Positions 1 through 8,410 are shown, counted from the stretch's first letter. The stretch is 33,993 nucleotides of DNA from Pirellulaceae bacterium (GCA_028066335.1 JALCBQ010000006.1:17676-51668), one strand, 5' to 3'. The notes: generated by a model from the sequence alone, not told the origin. Program-made: numbers and translations.

Positions 1-734
1 TTCTTGAGGATCGAGAGGGACGTGAGGGATTGTCTTTAGTTGCCGTCTGTCAACTCGAAAATGGTAGTTGGGTTGTCAAACCGGAGCAAGAGGGTAGTTT
101 TCAAGAACTACTTGAGAGAAATGGGCGAGTTCCCTTACCGCCCTATATACGTGGTGGAAACATGGTCGATGATGATCTTCATCGGTATCAGACCGTTTAT
201 GCCCAGAAATTGGGGGCCGTTGCGGCACCGACGGCAGGACTTCACTTTACCGAAGAAATGTTAGATAATCTCAAAAGGAAAGGAGTCAGGCAGACCTTTT
301 TGACCCTTCATGTTGGGGAAGGGACATTCAAGCCGATTCAAACCGATGACCTTTCTCAACACAATATGCACTATGAGTATGGGGAAATCAGCCAAGAGAC
401 GACCACTCTTGTTGAAGAGACCAAGAGAAAAGGGGGAAAGGTTGTCGCAATCGGCACAACCTCGGTAAGAGTTTTGGAAACCGCTGCCCAGAACACGCCA
501 GATGAAGCGGAGGGGCTTCAGCCGTGGAAAGGAGAGACTAACCTTTTTATCAGACCTCCGTATAAGTTCAAAGCAGTCGACGCTCTGTTGACCAATTTTC
601 ATCTTCCCAAAAGCACCCTTCTTGTGTTGGTGCGTGCCTTTGGGGGTGATGAACTCATTCAGGAGGCTTACAGAGAGGCGATTGAAGAAGAGTATCGATT
701 CTACAGTTATGGCGATGCCATGTTGATTTTGTAG
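1..734 (+). CDS. queA: S-adenosylmethionine:tRNA ribosyltransferase-isomerase, 5'-truncated by window edge
   Basis: QueA transfers and isomerises the ribosyl part of S-adenosylmethionine onto 7-aminomethyl-7-deazaguanine in tRNA, giving epoxyqueuosine; it acts in the cytoplasm. The frame is open from base 3 at the left edge, so the N-terminal third lies outside the window. Visible family signatures are PLPPYI, the RYQTVYA block, GAVAAPTAGLHFT, the HVGEGTF segment, a TTSVRVLE segment and LLTNFHLPKSTLL. The C-terminus RFYSYGDAMLIL is the usual family end, so the gene is complete at its 3' side. A putative ATG/GTG start inside the window is not needed, because conserved sequence continues upstream of it. 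The oleD-like gene begins about 58 bases downstream on the same strand. Identification is very secure; only the start is missing. Confidence 0.95.
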   Translation, partial: LEDREGREGLSLVAVCQLENGSWVVKPEQEGSFQELLERNGRVPLPPYIRGGNMVDDDLHRYQTVYAQKLGAVAAPTAGLHFTEEMLDNLKRKGVRQTFLTLHVGEGTFKPIQTDDLSQHNMHYEYGEISQETTTLVEETKRKGGKVVAIGTTSVRVLETAAQNTPDEAEGLQPWKGETNLFIRPPYKFKAVDALLTNFHLPKSTLLVLVRAFGGDELIQEAYREAIEEEYRFYSYGDAMLIL

Positions 735-792
735 ATATTCTACGAAAACTATCCTACCTATTTCTCCACGTTTTAAGTTTGAAGGAATTGTT

Positions 793-1794
793 TTGAGAGC
801 ATTTGTAACTGGTGCTGGTGGCTTTTTGGGAAAACACCTCGTTCGGCTTTTGTTACAGGAAGGGTATGAGGTCACAACCTATTCTCGTGGAAATTATCCC
901 GAACTGCAGCAATCAGGTGTTAAAACCGAACGTGGAGATATACGTGATAAAGAGAGAGTGACCCAAGCCAGCAAAGGGGCTGAAATCGTTTTTCACGTCG
1001 CTGCCAAAGCGGGAATATGGGGGCCTTGGAAGGAGTACTATGGCATTAATACAATCGGTACCGAGAATGTTTTGCACGCCTGTAAGAAAAATGGCATTCC
1101 TAAACTTGTTTACACGAGTAGTCCCAGTGTTACCTTTGATGGGGCAAAGCAGACTTTTATTGATGAAACGGTTCCCTACAGTTCGCGTTGGTTGTGTAAT
1201 TACCCGCGTTCAAAAGCACTTGCCGAGGAGAAGGTCCTTTTGGCGAATGATTCGAGAAATTTTCTCACTTGTGCGCTCCGACCACATCTCATCTGGGGAC
1301 CTGGAGATCAACATTTAGTGCCCCGCCTTCTTGATCGAGCACGTCAAGGGAAGTTATTTCAGGTCGGTTCTGGAAAGAACCTGATTGATATCACTTATGT
1401 CGAAAATGGGGCGTTTGCTCACTTACAAGTGGCACGGGCACTTACCTCAGACGCAAAAGTTTGTGGCAATGCCTATTTCCTAAGTCAAGGAGAGCCGGTA
1501 AATTGTTGGCATTGGATAAGTGGGTTACTCGCTCTTGTCGATCTCCCACCAGTTAAGAAAAAAATTTCGTATCCTTTGGCAAGGGTTGTCGGTGCCTCAA
1601 TGGAGGTGGCTTACACCTTGCTTAGGAAAAAGGATGAGCCAAAAATGACTCGGTTTTTGGCAGCTCAGCTCGCTTTTGATCACTATTTCGATATTTCAAA
1701 GGCCAAAGATGATTTTGGCTATACTCCAAAAATATCGACAGAGCAGGGTATGAAACGGCTACAAGAGTACCTGCTTTCCGAAGGTAAAGGTTAA
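793..1794 (+). CDS. oleD: OleD-like 2-alkyl-3-oxoalkanoate reductase (extended SDR)
   Basis: This 333-residue protein is an extended short-chain dehydrogenase. It has the NAD(P)-binding motif TGAGGFLG at residues 6-13 and the catalytic pair Tyr137/Lys141 in YPRSK. It resembles bacterial OleD closely along its length: YPELQ near residue 35, FHVAAKAGIWG, VYTSSPSVTFDG, LRPHLIWGPGDQHLVPRL and a C-terminal YFLSQGEPV block. OleD reduces the beta-ketoacid formed by OleA during head-to-head hydrocarbon synthesis. The start is TTG at 793; no in-frame ATG precedes the Rossmann motif, and a GAAGGAATTG stretch lies just upstream. It sits directly before the ketoacyl synthase gene with a 90-base gap on the same strand, so it may share a transcript with the FAS-like cluster. 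OleA lies 11 kb away on the other strand. A general 3-beta-HSD/epimerase role is the alternative, but the OleD-type sequence blocks favour OleD. Confidence 0.82.
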   Translation: MRAFVTGAGGFLGKHLVRLLLQEGYEVTTYSRGNYPELQQSGVKTERGDIRDKERVTQASKGAEIVFHVAAKAGIWGPWKEYYGINTIGTENVLHACKKNGIPKLVYTSSPSVTFDGAKQTFIDETVPYSSRWLCNYPRSKALAEEKVLLANDSRNFLTCALRPHLIWGPGDQHLVPRLLDRARQGKLFQVGSGKNLIDITYVENGAFAHLQVARALTSDAKVCGNAYFLSQGEPVNCWHWISGLLALVDLPPVKKKISYPLARVVGASMEVAYTLLRKKDEPKMTRFLAAQLAFDHYFDISKAKDDFGYTPKISTEQGMKRLQEYLLSEGKG

Positions 1795-1884
1795 CCATCC
1801 CTATTCAGTAACACATTTAGCGTGCTGAAAACGGTCCCGTAATTTCATAGGCAAACTTTTAGTATTCTCAAAAACAACAAAAAA

Positions 1885-3177
1885 ATGAATAATCTTCCGG
1901 CTGATCTATCTTCCCTTTTTGCAACTCCCGCTAGCAGACTTCCCGACGACCAGCGGGTCGTTTTGACAGGTGTTGGGCTCACCGCTCCAAACGGGAATAA
2001 TCTGGTCGAGTATCGGGAAAATTTGTTAGCTGGTGTTAGTGGTGTTGAACCGTATGAGATACGTTATTTTGGCAAAACGATTGCAGGTATTTGTCATTTT
2101 GATGCAAAAAAATATCAGTCAAGAAAAGATATACGGCGTGGAACCCGAGCTGGTAGCATTGGGGTCTATTGTGCCCATGAGGCATTAGCCGATGCTGGGC
2201 TAGAACGGGAGAATCTCACTGTGGAACGAGTGGGAGTCTATGTTGGCATCACCGAACACGGAAATGTCGAGACGGAAAATGAAGTTTATGAAATTAGTCA
2301 ATTCGATTACGACACAAGTTGCTGGTCGCACCACCATAACCCGCGGACGGTCGCGAATAATCCTGCTGGTGAGATATCTCTAAACCTTGGACTAACTGGG
2401 CCTCATTACACAGTTGGGGCCGCTTGTGCTGCGGGAAATGCTGGCCTGATCCAAGCGCTTCAGATGTTACGCCTTCACGAATGTGATTTAGCTATTGCCG
2501 GTGGTGTTTCAGAGAGTATCCATACATTTGGAATTTTTGCCAGCTTTAACAGTCAAGGAGCTTTAGCGACTCATGATGATCCGACAAAAGCCTCCCGCCC
2601 ATTTGATAAAAACCGCAATGGGATTGTCGTATCTGAAGGGGGGTGCCTCTACACACTTGAGAGACTCAGTGATGCCAAAAAACGAAACGCAAAAATTTAT
2701 GGTGAGATTGTCGGTTACGCCATGAACACCGACGCAACAGATTTTGTGTTGCCAAATGCTGAACGTCAAGCTGACTGTCTTCGCCTGGCCCTTAAGAAAG
2801 CGAATCTTGCACCAGAGGAGATTGATCTCATTAGTACCCATGCAACGGCGACTCCCAGTGGAGATACTCAGGAGAGTCGTGCAATCAACGAGGTTTTTGG
2901 AGGGTGTCCAACGACCTACGTTAACAACACCAAAAGCTATATTGGTCATTGTATGGGAGCAGCAGGGGCATTGGAACTGGCTGGGAATCTTGGCTCTTTT
3001 GATGACCAACTATGCCATCCAACGATTAACGTTGATGACCTCGACCCTGAGTGTGCTATTAAGAACCTTGTCCTTGGTGATCCCAAAAAGATTGAGAAGG
3101 TCGAATATATCTTGAATATGTCCTTTGGTATGTTGGGGACGAACTCAGTCGTGATTGTCCAGAAAATGTCGGGATAA
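1885..3177 (+). CDS. Beta-ketoacyl-ACP synthase (FabF/KAS II-like)
   Basis: This 430-residue thiolase-fold condensing enzyme has the full KAS catalytic triad: Cys181 in GAACAAGN, His319 in STHATATPSGD and His355 in SYIGHCMGAAG. It should perform decarboxylative condensation of malonyl-ACP with an acyl-ACP. The N-terminal about 20 residues before RVVLTGVG are extra and variable. The ATG at 1885 follows an A-rich leader (aacaacaaaaaa) with no Shine-Dalgarno sequence. It is followed by a dedicated ACP, two CrtI-like flavoproteins, FabZ and FabI homologues, all on the plus strand. This argues for a specialised acyl-chain pathway and not for housekeeping fabF, which usually sits with fabD and fabG; neither is here. 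KS identity is certain; the substrate is unknown, so no fab symbol is assigned. Confidence 0.93.
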   Translation: MNNLPADLSSLFATPASRLPDDQRVVLTGVGLTAPNGNNLVEYRENLLAGVSGVEPYEIRYFGKTIAGICHFDAKKYQSRKDIRRGTRAGSIGVYCAHEALADAGLERENLTVERVGVYVGITEHGNVETENEVYEISQFDYDTSCWSHHHNPRTVANNPAGEISLNLGLTGPHYTVGAACAAGNAGLIQALQMLRLHECDLAIAGGVSESIHTFGIFASFNSQGALATHDDPTKASRPFDKNRNGIVVSEGGCLYTLERLSDAKKRNAKIYGEIVGYAMNTDATDFVLPNAERQADCLRLALKKANLAPEEIDLISTHATATPSGDTQESRAINEVFGGCPTTYVNNTKSYIGHCMGAAGALELAGNLGSFDDQLCHPTINVDDLDPECAIKNLVLGDPKKIEKVEYILNMSFGMLGTNSVVIVQKMSG

Positions 3178-3366
3178 TCTCTTTTGGTTTCCATTGGCTG
3201 GTTTGGACTCTCTTTTTTCCAGAGAGTTAGTTGAACAAATGCTGGTTTGGCGGTAGAATGTGCCTGTCTTTTGCCCGATTTTTTTGGCAAATTGTTTTTG
3301 ACTTGGTTGTAACAAGAGAATGGTTGTTCCCTTGTGTTGTAAGAGGTTATCATAAAAGGGTTTATA

Positions 3367-3618
3367 ATGACGCCGAGTGACATTCGTACTGAAATTATTG
3401 ATATTCTTAAAGATATTGCTCCTGATGAAGATCTTTCTAACCTCAAAGATGAGGTCGCTTTCCGTGATCAGTTAGAGCTCGATAGCATGGATTTTCTCGA
3501 TATCGTTATGGAGTTACGAAAACGGCACAAAATTCAGATTCCAGAAGAGAACTATGGCGAATTGGCCAGCATGGCCAGCACCGTGAGTTATTTGACCCCT
3601 CTTATGAAAGGGCTGTAA
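3367..3618 (+). CDS. Acyl carrier protein
   Basis: This small acidic 83-residue protein has the phosphopantetheine attachment motif LDSMDFLD, with Ser40 as the modified residue. Helix II follows it (IVMELRKRH), then the IPEE segment typical of ACPs. Motif and size match type II ACPs. It lies 189 bases after the ketoacyl synthase and 130 bases before the first FAD oxidoreductase, so it is most likely the carrier on which this cluster's intermediates are built. The ATG is preceded by an AAAAGGG stretch that could serve as a weak ribosome binding site. The sequence around the serine is DSMD, not the DSLD/DSLS of housekeeping AcpP, in keeping with a pathway-specific carrier. Confidence 0.93.
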   Translation: MTPSDIRTEIIDILKDIAPDEDLSNLKDEVAFRDQLELDSMDFLDIVMELRKRHKIQIPEENYGELASMASTVSYLTPLMKGL

Positions 3619-3748
3619 AGTTTTCCTTTGTGGTGAAACTTTGCCGGCTTTACTCGTTGGGGGTTTCGTTGACATTTTGCGGTGATAGGTTTTTCTTGTG
3701 CCCGATCTTCTTTGTCTTAGATGCCATGTTAGGCTTTGCTGAAATTTA

Positions 3749-5131
3749 ATGTACGATACTATTGTTATCGGGGCAGGAATGTCAGGCCTGGCGGCCGGCA
3801 TCCGTCTGGCGCATTACGACCAAAAGGTTTGTATCTTAGAGAAACATTCTACTGTTGGTGGTCTTAATTCTTTCTACCGACTTCGTGGACGAAATTACGA
3901 TGTTGGTCTGCATGCAATGACCAACTTTACCCCTAAAGGGGCCAAAAAGGGGCCTTTAGCCCGACTGTTACGCCAGCTTCGCATAAAGTGGGACGAGTTT
4001 GCCCTTGCCGAGCAAGTTGAATCAGCGATCCGGTTTCCTGATGTTGATCTCTATTTTAATAACGACTTCGATTTTTTTGTCTCAGAAGTTGAAAAGAATT
4101 TTCCCCATCAGCGGGAAGCTTTTCAAAAGCTCCTCTCAAAAATCATCGAGTACGATCACCTCAGCCAGAGTGACTTTGAAGTTTCAACACGGAAGGTTTT
4201 AAGTGAAACACTAACCGACCCGTTACTTGTGGAGATGTTGCTTTGCCCACTCATGTGGTACGGAAATGCCCGAGAGCATGATATGGACTTTGGCCAGTTT
4301 TGTATTATGTTCCGAAGTATCTATATGGAAGGGCTCTCGCGACCCCTTGCCGGTGTCCGTCTTATCTTAAAAAAACTGGTTAAACGGTTTCGAACCCTCG
4401 GTGGTATGCTCAGACTACATACCGGTGTTGAGAAAATTCTTATCAAAAATGGTAAGACATCAGGTGTCCTTCTTGAAAATGGTGAAATCCTTGAGGCTAA
4501 AAAGGTCGTCTCCTCTGCCGGCTGGGCTGAAACGATGAAAATGTGTCAGGAAGGTCCGGCCATCCCAAAGCAGGAGGTTGGGCAGCTAAGTTTTATTGAG
4601 ACGATTTCAACACTAGATTGTCTGCCAGCCGATTTCGACTATCGTCATACGATCGTATTTTATAACGACAGTGAAAAATTCGATTGGCGTGTTCCTGCCG
4701 ATCAATTATGTGATGTTCGGACCGGGGTTATCTGCTCCCCAAATAACTTTTCCTATTCGGACAACCAAAACTTGTCCGATGGAATCATCCGGATTACTTC
4801 GCTGGCTAATTTTGATAAATGGCGAAATTTATCCAAAGAAGAGTACCAATTGGCCAAGGCACGTTGGTACGACGAAAATACAGCTTCGGCGGCTCGATTT
4901 ATGCCCGACTTTCGTAAACATATTATCGACACTGATATGTTTACGCCGACGACTATTGAGCGGTTTACATGGCATCGAAACGGTGCAATCTATGGGGCGC
5001 CGAAGAAACAGTTTGATGGGACGACCCATTTGAATAACCTCTTCGTATGTGGTACCGATCAAGGGTTTGTTGGTATTGTAGGGGCGATTATTAGTGGGAT
5101 TTCTATTGCAAACCAACACCTTCTCCGTTGA
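3749..5131 (+). CDS. Phytoene-desaturase-like (CrtI-type) FAD oxidoreductase, copy 1
   Basis: This 460-residue flavoprotein starts with a dinucleotide-binding motif (VIGAGMSGLAAG, residues 6-17), then the EKHSTVGG segment (residues 31-38) that contacts the FAD ribose. Next come a substrate-domain region rich in aromatic residues and a C-terminal FAD-closing segment (LFVCGTDQGFVGIVGAIISG). This layout is that of the CrtI / RetSat / carotenoid isomerase superfamily. Such enzymes desaturate, saturate or isomerise polyenes. It lies between an ACP and a second CrtI-like gene, so an acyl-ACP or polyunsaturated chain is a more likely substrate than phytoene; no phytoene synthase is in the window. 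The ATG at 3749 (MYDTIVIG) has no visible Shine-Dalgarno. The family call is strong; the reaction is inference. Confidence 0.87.
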   Translation: MYDTIVIGAGMSGLAAGIRLAHYDQKVCILEKHSTVGGLNSFYRLRGRNYDVGLHAMTNFTPKGAKKGPLARLLRQLRIKWDEFALAEQVESAIRFPDVDLYFNNDFDFFVSEVEKNFPHQREAFQKLLSKIIEYDHLSQSDFEVSTRKVLSETLTDPLLVEMLLCPLMWYGNAREHDMDFGQFCIMFRSIYMEGLSRPLAGVRLILKKLVKRFRTLGGMLRLHTGVEKILIKNGKTSGVLLENGEILEAKKVVSSAGWAETMKMCQEGPAIPKQEVGQLSFIETISTLDCLPADFDYRHTIVFYNDSEKFDWRVPADQLCDVRTGVICSPNNFSYSDNQNLSDGIIRITSLANFDKWRNLSKEEYQLAKARWYDENTASAARFMPDFRKHIIDTDMFTPTTIERFTWHRNGAIYGAPKKQFDGTTHLNNLFVCGTDQGFVGIVGAIISGISIANQHLLR

Positions 5132-5211
5132 TGTACAAAGGGAGTGATGTTGGTTCACTTATTCTATCCTCTTTTGAAAATGTAGTTACTTTCAAAGATC
5201 GTTAAATTTTC

Positions 5212-6708
5212 ATGGCTAAAGACCACTTAAAACACATCAAGGAACAGTATGACGTTATTGTCATTGGAAGTGGTCTCGGTGGAATGACCAGCGCTAACAT
5301 CCTTGCTCGTGCCGGTTACAAGGTTTTGTTGCTTGAGCAACATTATAAACTGGGAGGTCTTGCGACGTGGTTTAAACGACCGGGAGGGTATATTTTTGAT
5401 GTTTCACTTCATGGTTTTCCTGTCGGTATGAAAAAGAGTTGTCGACGTTATTGGTCACAAGAGATTGCCGACTCGATCGAACAACTTAAGGGAATCCGAT
5501 TTGACAACCCACAATTTTCGTTAACAACGACCTTCAATCGAGAAGATTTTACCCGACTTCTCAGTGGACCCGAGTTTGGCATTCCTGTCGAATCGGTAAA
5601 GGCATTTTTTGACACCGCTCGCCAAATGAATTTTTACGACGAGCAACAGTTGACCACCGGCGAACTTTTTGAAAAGTATTTTCCCGGAAGAAGTGACGTC
5701 GTTCGTCTTCTTATGGAGCCGATTACTTACGCCAATGGCTCAACGTTAGAAGATCCAGCCTTAACGTATGGGATCGTTTTTTCGAATTTTATGTCAAAAG
5801 GGGTGTTTACCTTTTGTGGGGGAACCGACCGATTGGTAACCCTTATGGAAAAAGAGCTTCTCGCCAATGGGGTTGATATTGCTATCCGAAGCTCTGTCGA
5901 AAAAATTGGAGTCGAGCATGGAGAGGTCAGGTCGGTCACTGTCGGTAAGCGGATGATTCGAACGAAGGCGGTCATTTCGAATGCAAACCTTCTCTCGACA
6001 ATTTTTAAATTTGTTGGACAAGATAAATTTGACAAAAATTTTGTCGACCAGGCCAGAGAGGTCCGTCTTAATAATTCGAGCACCCAGGTTTATATTGGTC
6101 TTAATGAGGGTGAGACGATTCCAGAAGAGACAGGCGACCTTTTGTTTACCTCGACTGCTCCAACTTTTTCAACAGAGCAACTTCTCTCAGCAGATATAAC
6201 GAGTCGAACATTTTCGGTCTATTACCCGTCAATGCGTCCGACAGCAAAGCGGCCGAGAACTTTGATCGTTTCGAGTACAAACGCTAATTACAGTGACTGG
6301 AGTGGTCTTCCGACGGAGGAGTATGAAAGCCGAAAGAAGAGGCTTATTGAAACGACTCTAGATGCCGCAGAAAAGTATTTCCCCAATATTCGTGCTCGAA
6401 TTTGTCATGTCGAGGCGGCGACCCCTTGCACTTTTGAGCACTACACGCAGCACAGGGAAGGGGCGAGCTTTGGGACAAAATTCGAAGGTCTTGGTGTGAG
6501 TCGTGCCTTGTCGGAACAGGTCAGGGGGCTTTATCATGCCGGCAGCGTAGGTATCATTATGTCAGGATGGCTAGGAGCGATTAACTATGGAGTGATCGTT
6601 GCAAACGAAGTGGACGCTGCTCTGTTAAAACGAGGGGCTTGCGAGGCCGAAAATCCAGAATCTGTAGATGGCAAAAAAGGGACTGAGGCGACAGAGACCA
6701 CCAGCTAA
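5212..6708 (+). CDS. Phytoene-desaturase-like (CrtI-type) FAD oxidoreductase, copy 2
   Basis: This is a second member of the CrtI/RetSat superfamily, 498 residues. The FAD motif [13 protein letters not shown] lies at about residues 17-29, followed by [10 protein letters not shown] and a VSLHGF segment that parallels VGLHAM of the preceding gene. A C-terminal [21 protein letters not shown] segment closes the FAD site. Its sequence differs clearly from copy 1 outside these motifs, so the two are diverged paralogues and not a recent tandem duplication. The last 25 residues are a charged, Glu/Thr-rich tail beyond the family core. It follows copy 1 by 80 bases and precedes the FabZ homologue by 61 bases, consistent with one operon. 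Two consecutive distinct CrtI-like enzymes suggest two sequential redox or isomerisation steps on the same chain. Confidence 0.86.
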   Translation: MAKDHLKHIKEQYDVIVIGSGLGGMTSANILARAGYKVLLLEQHYKLGGLATWFKRPGGYIFDVSLHGFPVGMKKSCRRYWSQEIADSIEQLKGIRFDNPQFSLTTTFNREDFTRLLSGPEFGIPVESVKAFFDTARQMNFYDEQQLTTGELFEKYFPGRSDVVRLLMEPITYANGSTLEDPALTYGIVFSNFMSKGVFTFCGGTDRLVTLMEKELLANGVDIAIRSSVEKIGVEHGEVRSVTVGKRMIRTKAVISNANLLSTIFKFVGQDKFDKNFVDQAREVRLNNSSTQVYIGLNEGETIPEETGDLLFTSTAPTFSTEQLLSADITSRTFSVYYPSMRPTAKRPRTLIVSSTNANYSDWSGLPTEEYESRKKRLIETTLDAAEKYFPNIRARICHVEAATPCTFEHYTQHREGASFGTKFEGLGVSRALSEQVRGLYHAGSVGIIMSGWLGAINYGVIVANEVDAALLKRGACEAENPESVDGKKGTEATETTS

Positions 6709-6769
6709 TGTTTTATTACACAATAGTGGTATAACTGGTAAGCCACTCTAACTAATTGTATTTCTCTGT

Positions 6770-7213
6770 ATGAAGAAGAAATTTATGAGTCAGCAAGAAA
6801 TTCTAGAAGCAATTCCACATCGAAAGCCGATGCTTCTAATTGATGAAATTGTTTCACAAACCGAAGACCATATTATCTGCAAAAAGACCTTTGACGCAGA
6901 AGAGTTCTTTTACCAAGGGCACTACCCTGAGGCACCGATTACACCAGGGATTATCCTCTGTGAAGCTGGAATGCAAGCCGGGGCAATTTTATTATCTAAA
7001 CTTCTAGCCGATCAAGAAGGAGTCCCCGTCGTTACCCGTTTGACGAATGCAAAATTCAAGAAAATGGTTCGGCCAGGTGATACAGTGTCGCTCGAAGTTC
7101 ATCTTGGCGAACGTCTGAAAAATACGTATTTTATGAAGGCTAAGGTCACAAACGGCGAAAAGCTCGCCGTGACTTTTGAGTTTGCCTGCACCATGGCCAA
7201 TGCAAAGTTATAA
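6770..7213 (+). CDS. FabZ-like 3-hydroxyacyl-ACP dehydratase
   Basis: This 147-residue hot-dog-fold protein matches FabZ: IPHRKPMLLID near residue 15, then the helix-end motif FFYQGHYPEAPITPG with catalytic His51, and GIILCEAGMQAG with catalytic Glu65. The 14-residue spacing between the two catalytic residues equals that of Escherichia coli FabZ (His54/Glu68). It should dehydrate 3-hydroxyacyl-ACP to trans-2-enoyl-ACP. The start could be ATG 6770 (MKKKFMSQQ) or the internal ATG five codons later; neither has a good Shine-Dalgarno. It sits between the second CrtI-like gene and the FabI homologue. Housekeeping fabZ usually lies near lpx genes, so this is probably a pathway-specific copy. Confidence 0.92.
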   Translation: MKKKFMSQQEILEAIPHRKPMLLIDEIVSQTEDHIICKKTFDAEEFFYQGHYPEAPITPGIILCEAGMQAGAILLSKLLADQEGVPVVTRLTNAKFKKMVRPGDTVSLEVHLGERLKNTYFMKAKVTNGEKLAVTFEFACTMANAKL

Positions 7214-7286
7214 CTTGGTCCTTCGAAAATGGTAAAGCACTACTACTGACAGTTCAACAAACTATTTCTATTGAAAGTCGCCTACG

Positions 7287-8099
7287 ATGCCGGCAGATTT
7301 TTTGCAACTTACAGGAAAGAATTTCCTTGTCTTTGGCGTAGCCAATAAAAAGTCTGTCGCGTGGCAAACGGCAAAAATTCTCGAAGATTCGGGAGCAAAT
7401 GTCGTTTATGTCGTCCGTAGTGAAAAACGAAAAGAGAGTTTAAGGCGGTTGCTGGCCGATCGCCCCGTTTATGTCTGTGATGTTGAGCACGACGATCAGA
7501 TTGCTCACCTAGCAGAGGAGCTGACTCAACGGGGGGACCTCTATGATGGCCTTCTGCATAGTATTGCTTTTGCCGATTATCAAGATGGGATAAAACCGTT
7601 TCATGAAACGACAAAGAAACAATTTTTACAAGCAGTTGATATCTCCTGCTTTTCGTTGGTGCAACTTGCCAATGCTCTTAAGGATCTCTTTGTGCCGACT
7701 GCTTCGGTAGTAACCGTTTCGATTTCAACAACCCGTATGGCGAGTGAAAATTATGGTTTTATGGCTCCGATTAAAGCCGCTCTTGAGTCGTCACTAACCT
7801 TTTTAACAAAGTCGTTCAGTTCTTTTTCGCAGGTCCGTTTCAACGCTGTTTCACCGAGTCTGTTAAAGACCTCAGCTTCGGCCGGTATTCCTGGCTATGT
7901 GGATGCCTATCTCTATGCCGAGCAAGTGATCCCACGTGGTCAAGCAGTCGAAACTGCCGAGGCAGCGAGTACGGCTGCTTTTTTACTAAGTCCTCGTTCG
8001 AGTGGCATTGTCGCTCAGTCGGTCGTTGTCGATGCCGGAATGTCCATTAATTACTTTGATAACCAGATAATTCGTAAAGTAATGAAGCCCCCCTCTTAA
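7287..8099 (+). CDS. FabI-like enoyl-ACP reductase (SDR), Tyr146 position substituted
   Basis: This 270-residue SDR is of the FabI subgroup: [10 protein letters not shown] in place of GIANKRSIAW, HSIAFA at residues 91-96, and the Tyr156-x6-Lys163 catalytic spacing exactly as in E. coli FabI numbering. The [13 protein letters not shown] segment matches the FabI substrate loop. The second FabI active-site tyrosine (Tyr146 in E. coli, SYLGAER) is replaced by Ile146 (SISTTRM), which is unusual. It would reduce trans-2-enoyl-ACP with NAD(P)H if active. It is the last gene of the co-directional FAS-like run; an 18-bp perfect palindrome begins two bases after its coding end. Given the context it may serve only the specialised chain. 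A divergent SDR with another acyl substrate is the alternative. Confidence 0.85.
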   Translation: MPADFLQLTGKNFLVFGVANKKSVAWQTAKILEDSGANVVYVVRSEKRKESLRRLLADRPVYVCDVEHDDQIAHLAEELTQRGDLYDGLLHSIAFADYQDGIKPFHETTKKQFLQAVDISCFSLVQLANALKDLFVPTASVVTVSISTTRMASENYGFMAPIKAALESSLTFLTKSFSSFSQVRFNAVSPSLLKTSASAGIPGYVDAYLYAEQVIPRGQAVETAEAASTAAFLLSPRSSGIVAQSVVVDAGMSINYFDNQIIRKVMKPPS

Positions 8100-8100
8100 T

Positions 8101-8118
8101 CACAAAATCGATTTTGTG
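8101..8118. repeat. Perfect 18-bp palindrome after the FabI-like gene
   Basis: The 9-base arm CACAAAATC is followed immediately by its exact reverse complement. It begins two bases after the coding end of the last gene of the FAS-like run. There is no loop and no following T-run, so a classical rho-independent terminator is unlikely; a protein-binding operator or a cruciform-prone site are alternatives. The role is not established. Confidence 0.55.
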
Positions 8119-8141
8119 AAAAATAGGGAAAGGTTTCTTCT

Positions 8142-8214
8142 CTTTGTCACTCTGGTATTTTAGACTGCAGAGCTGTGGAACCAAAAGCTGGAGGCTCGAA
8201 TCCTCTGGGGTGCG
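8142..8214 (+). pseudogene. Possible decayed tRNA (T-arm preserved)
   Basis: Bases 8190-8206 form a normal T-arm: 5-bp stem GGAGG/CCTCT around the loop CTCGAAT. Going upstream with canonical spacing, 5 bases of variable loop (8185-8189) precede an anticodon-arm-sized block whose 7-base loop would be CTGTGGA (8173-8179), giving anticodon GTG (His). However, the anticodon stem (CAGAG/ACCAA) does not pair, the D-arm is only vaguely recognisable, and the acceptor strand GGGGTGC (8207-8213) finds no clear partner upstream. If real it is a degraded tRNA, not a functional one; chance resemblance remains possible. Confidence 0.22.
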
Positions 8215-8410
8215 TTCGATTTTACCGCATGAAATAGATCATGTGAAAAATTAAAAACATCAAATCAAGTCGTAGCCGAGCTTTTAATGAACTTAGCAAT
8301 TTAGCTTTTTCGAGTGTTTGTCAGTCCTAGGCCACCGCGTCCCCCGTTTTTACGTTTCGACAATGAAGCCGATGCAGCGTTTAGTAATCTAGAGAGGATA
8401 AACTCGATTC

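Larger units (their letters stand above)
8100..8410. other. Intergenic stretch between the FAS-like run and the DUF1697 gene
   Basis: This gene-free interval holds the 18-bp palindrome at its left end and a tRNA-like relic near 8142-8214. No convincing open frame is seen, and no promoter with good -35 and -10 boxes was recognised. It marks the boundary between the conserved lipid locus and a stretch with accessory character (DUF1697, orphan HsdR). Confidence 0.5.

Noticed and set aside
3337-3368. TTGTAA ... TATAAT promoter-like pair before the ACP gene
   Set aside because: The spacer is 20 bases and the TATAAT overlaps the ACP start codon, so a transcript from it would lack the start.
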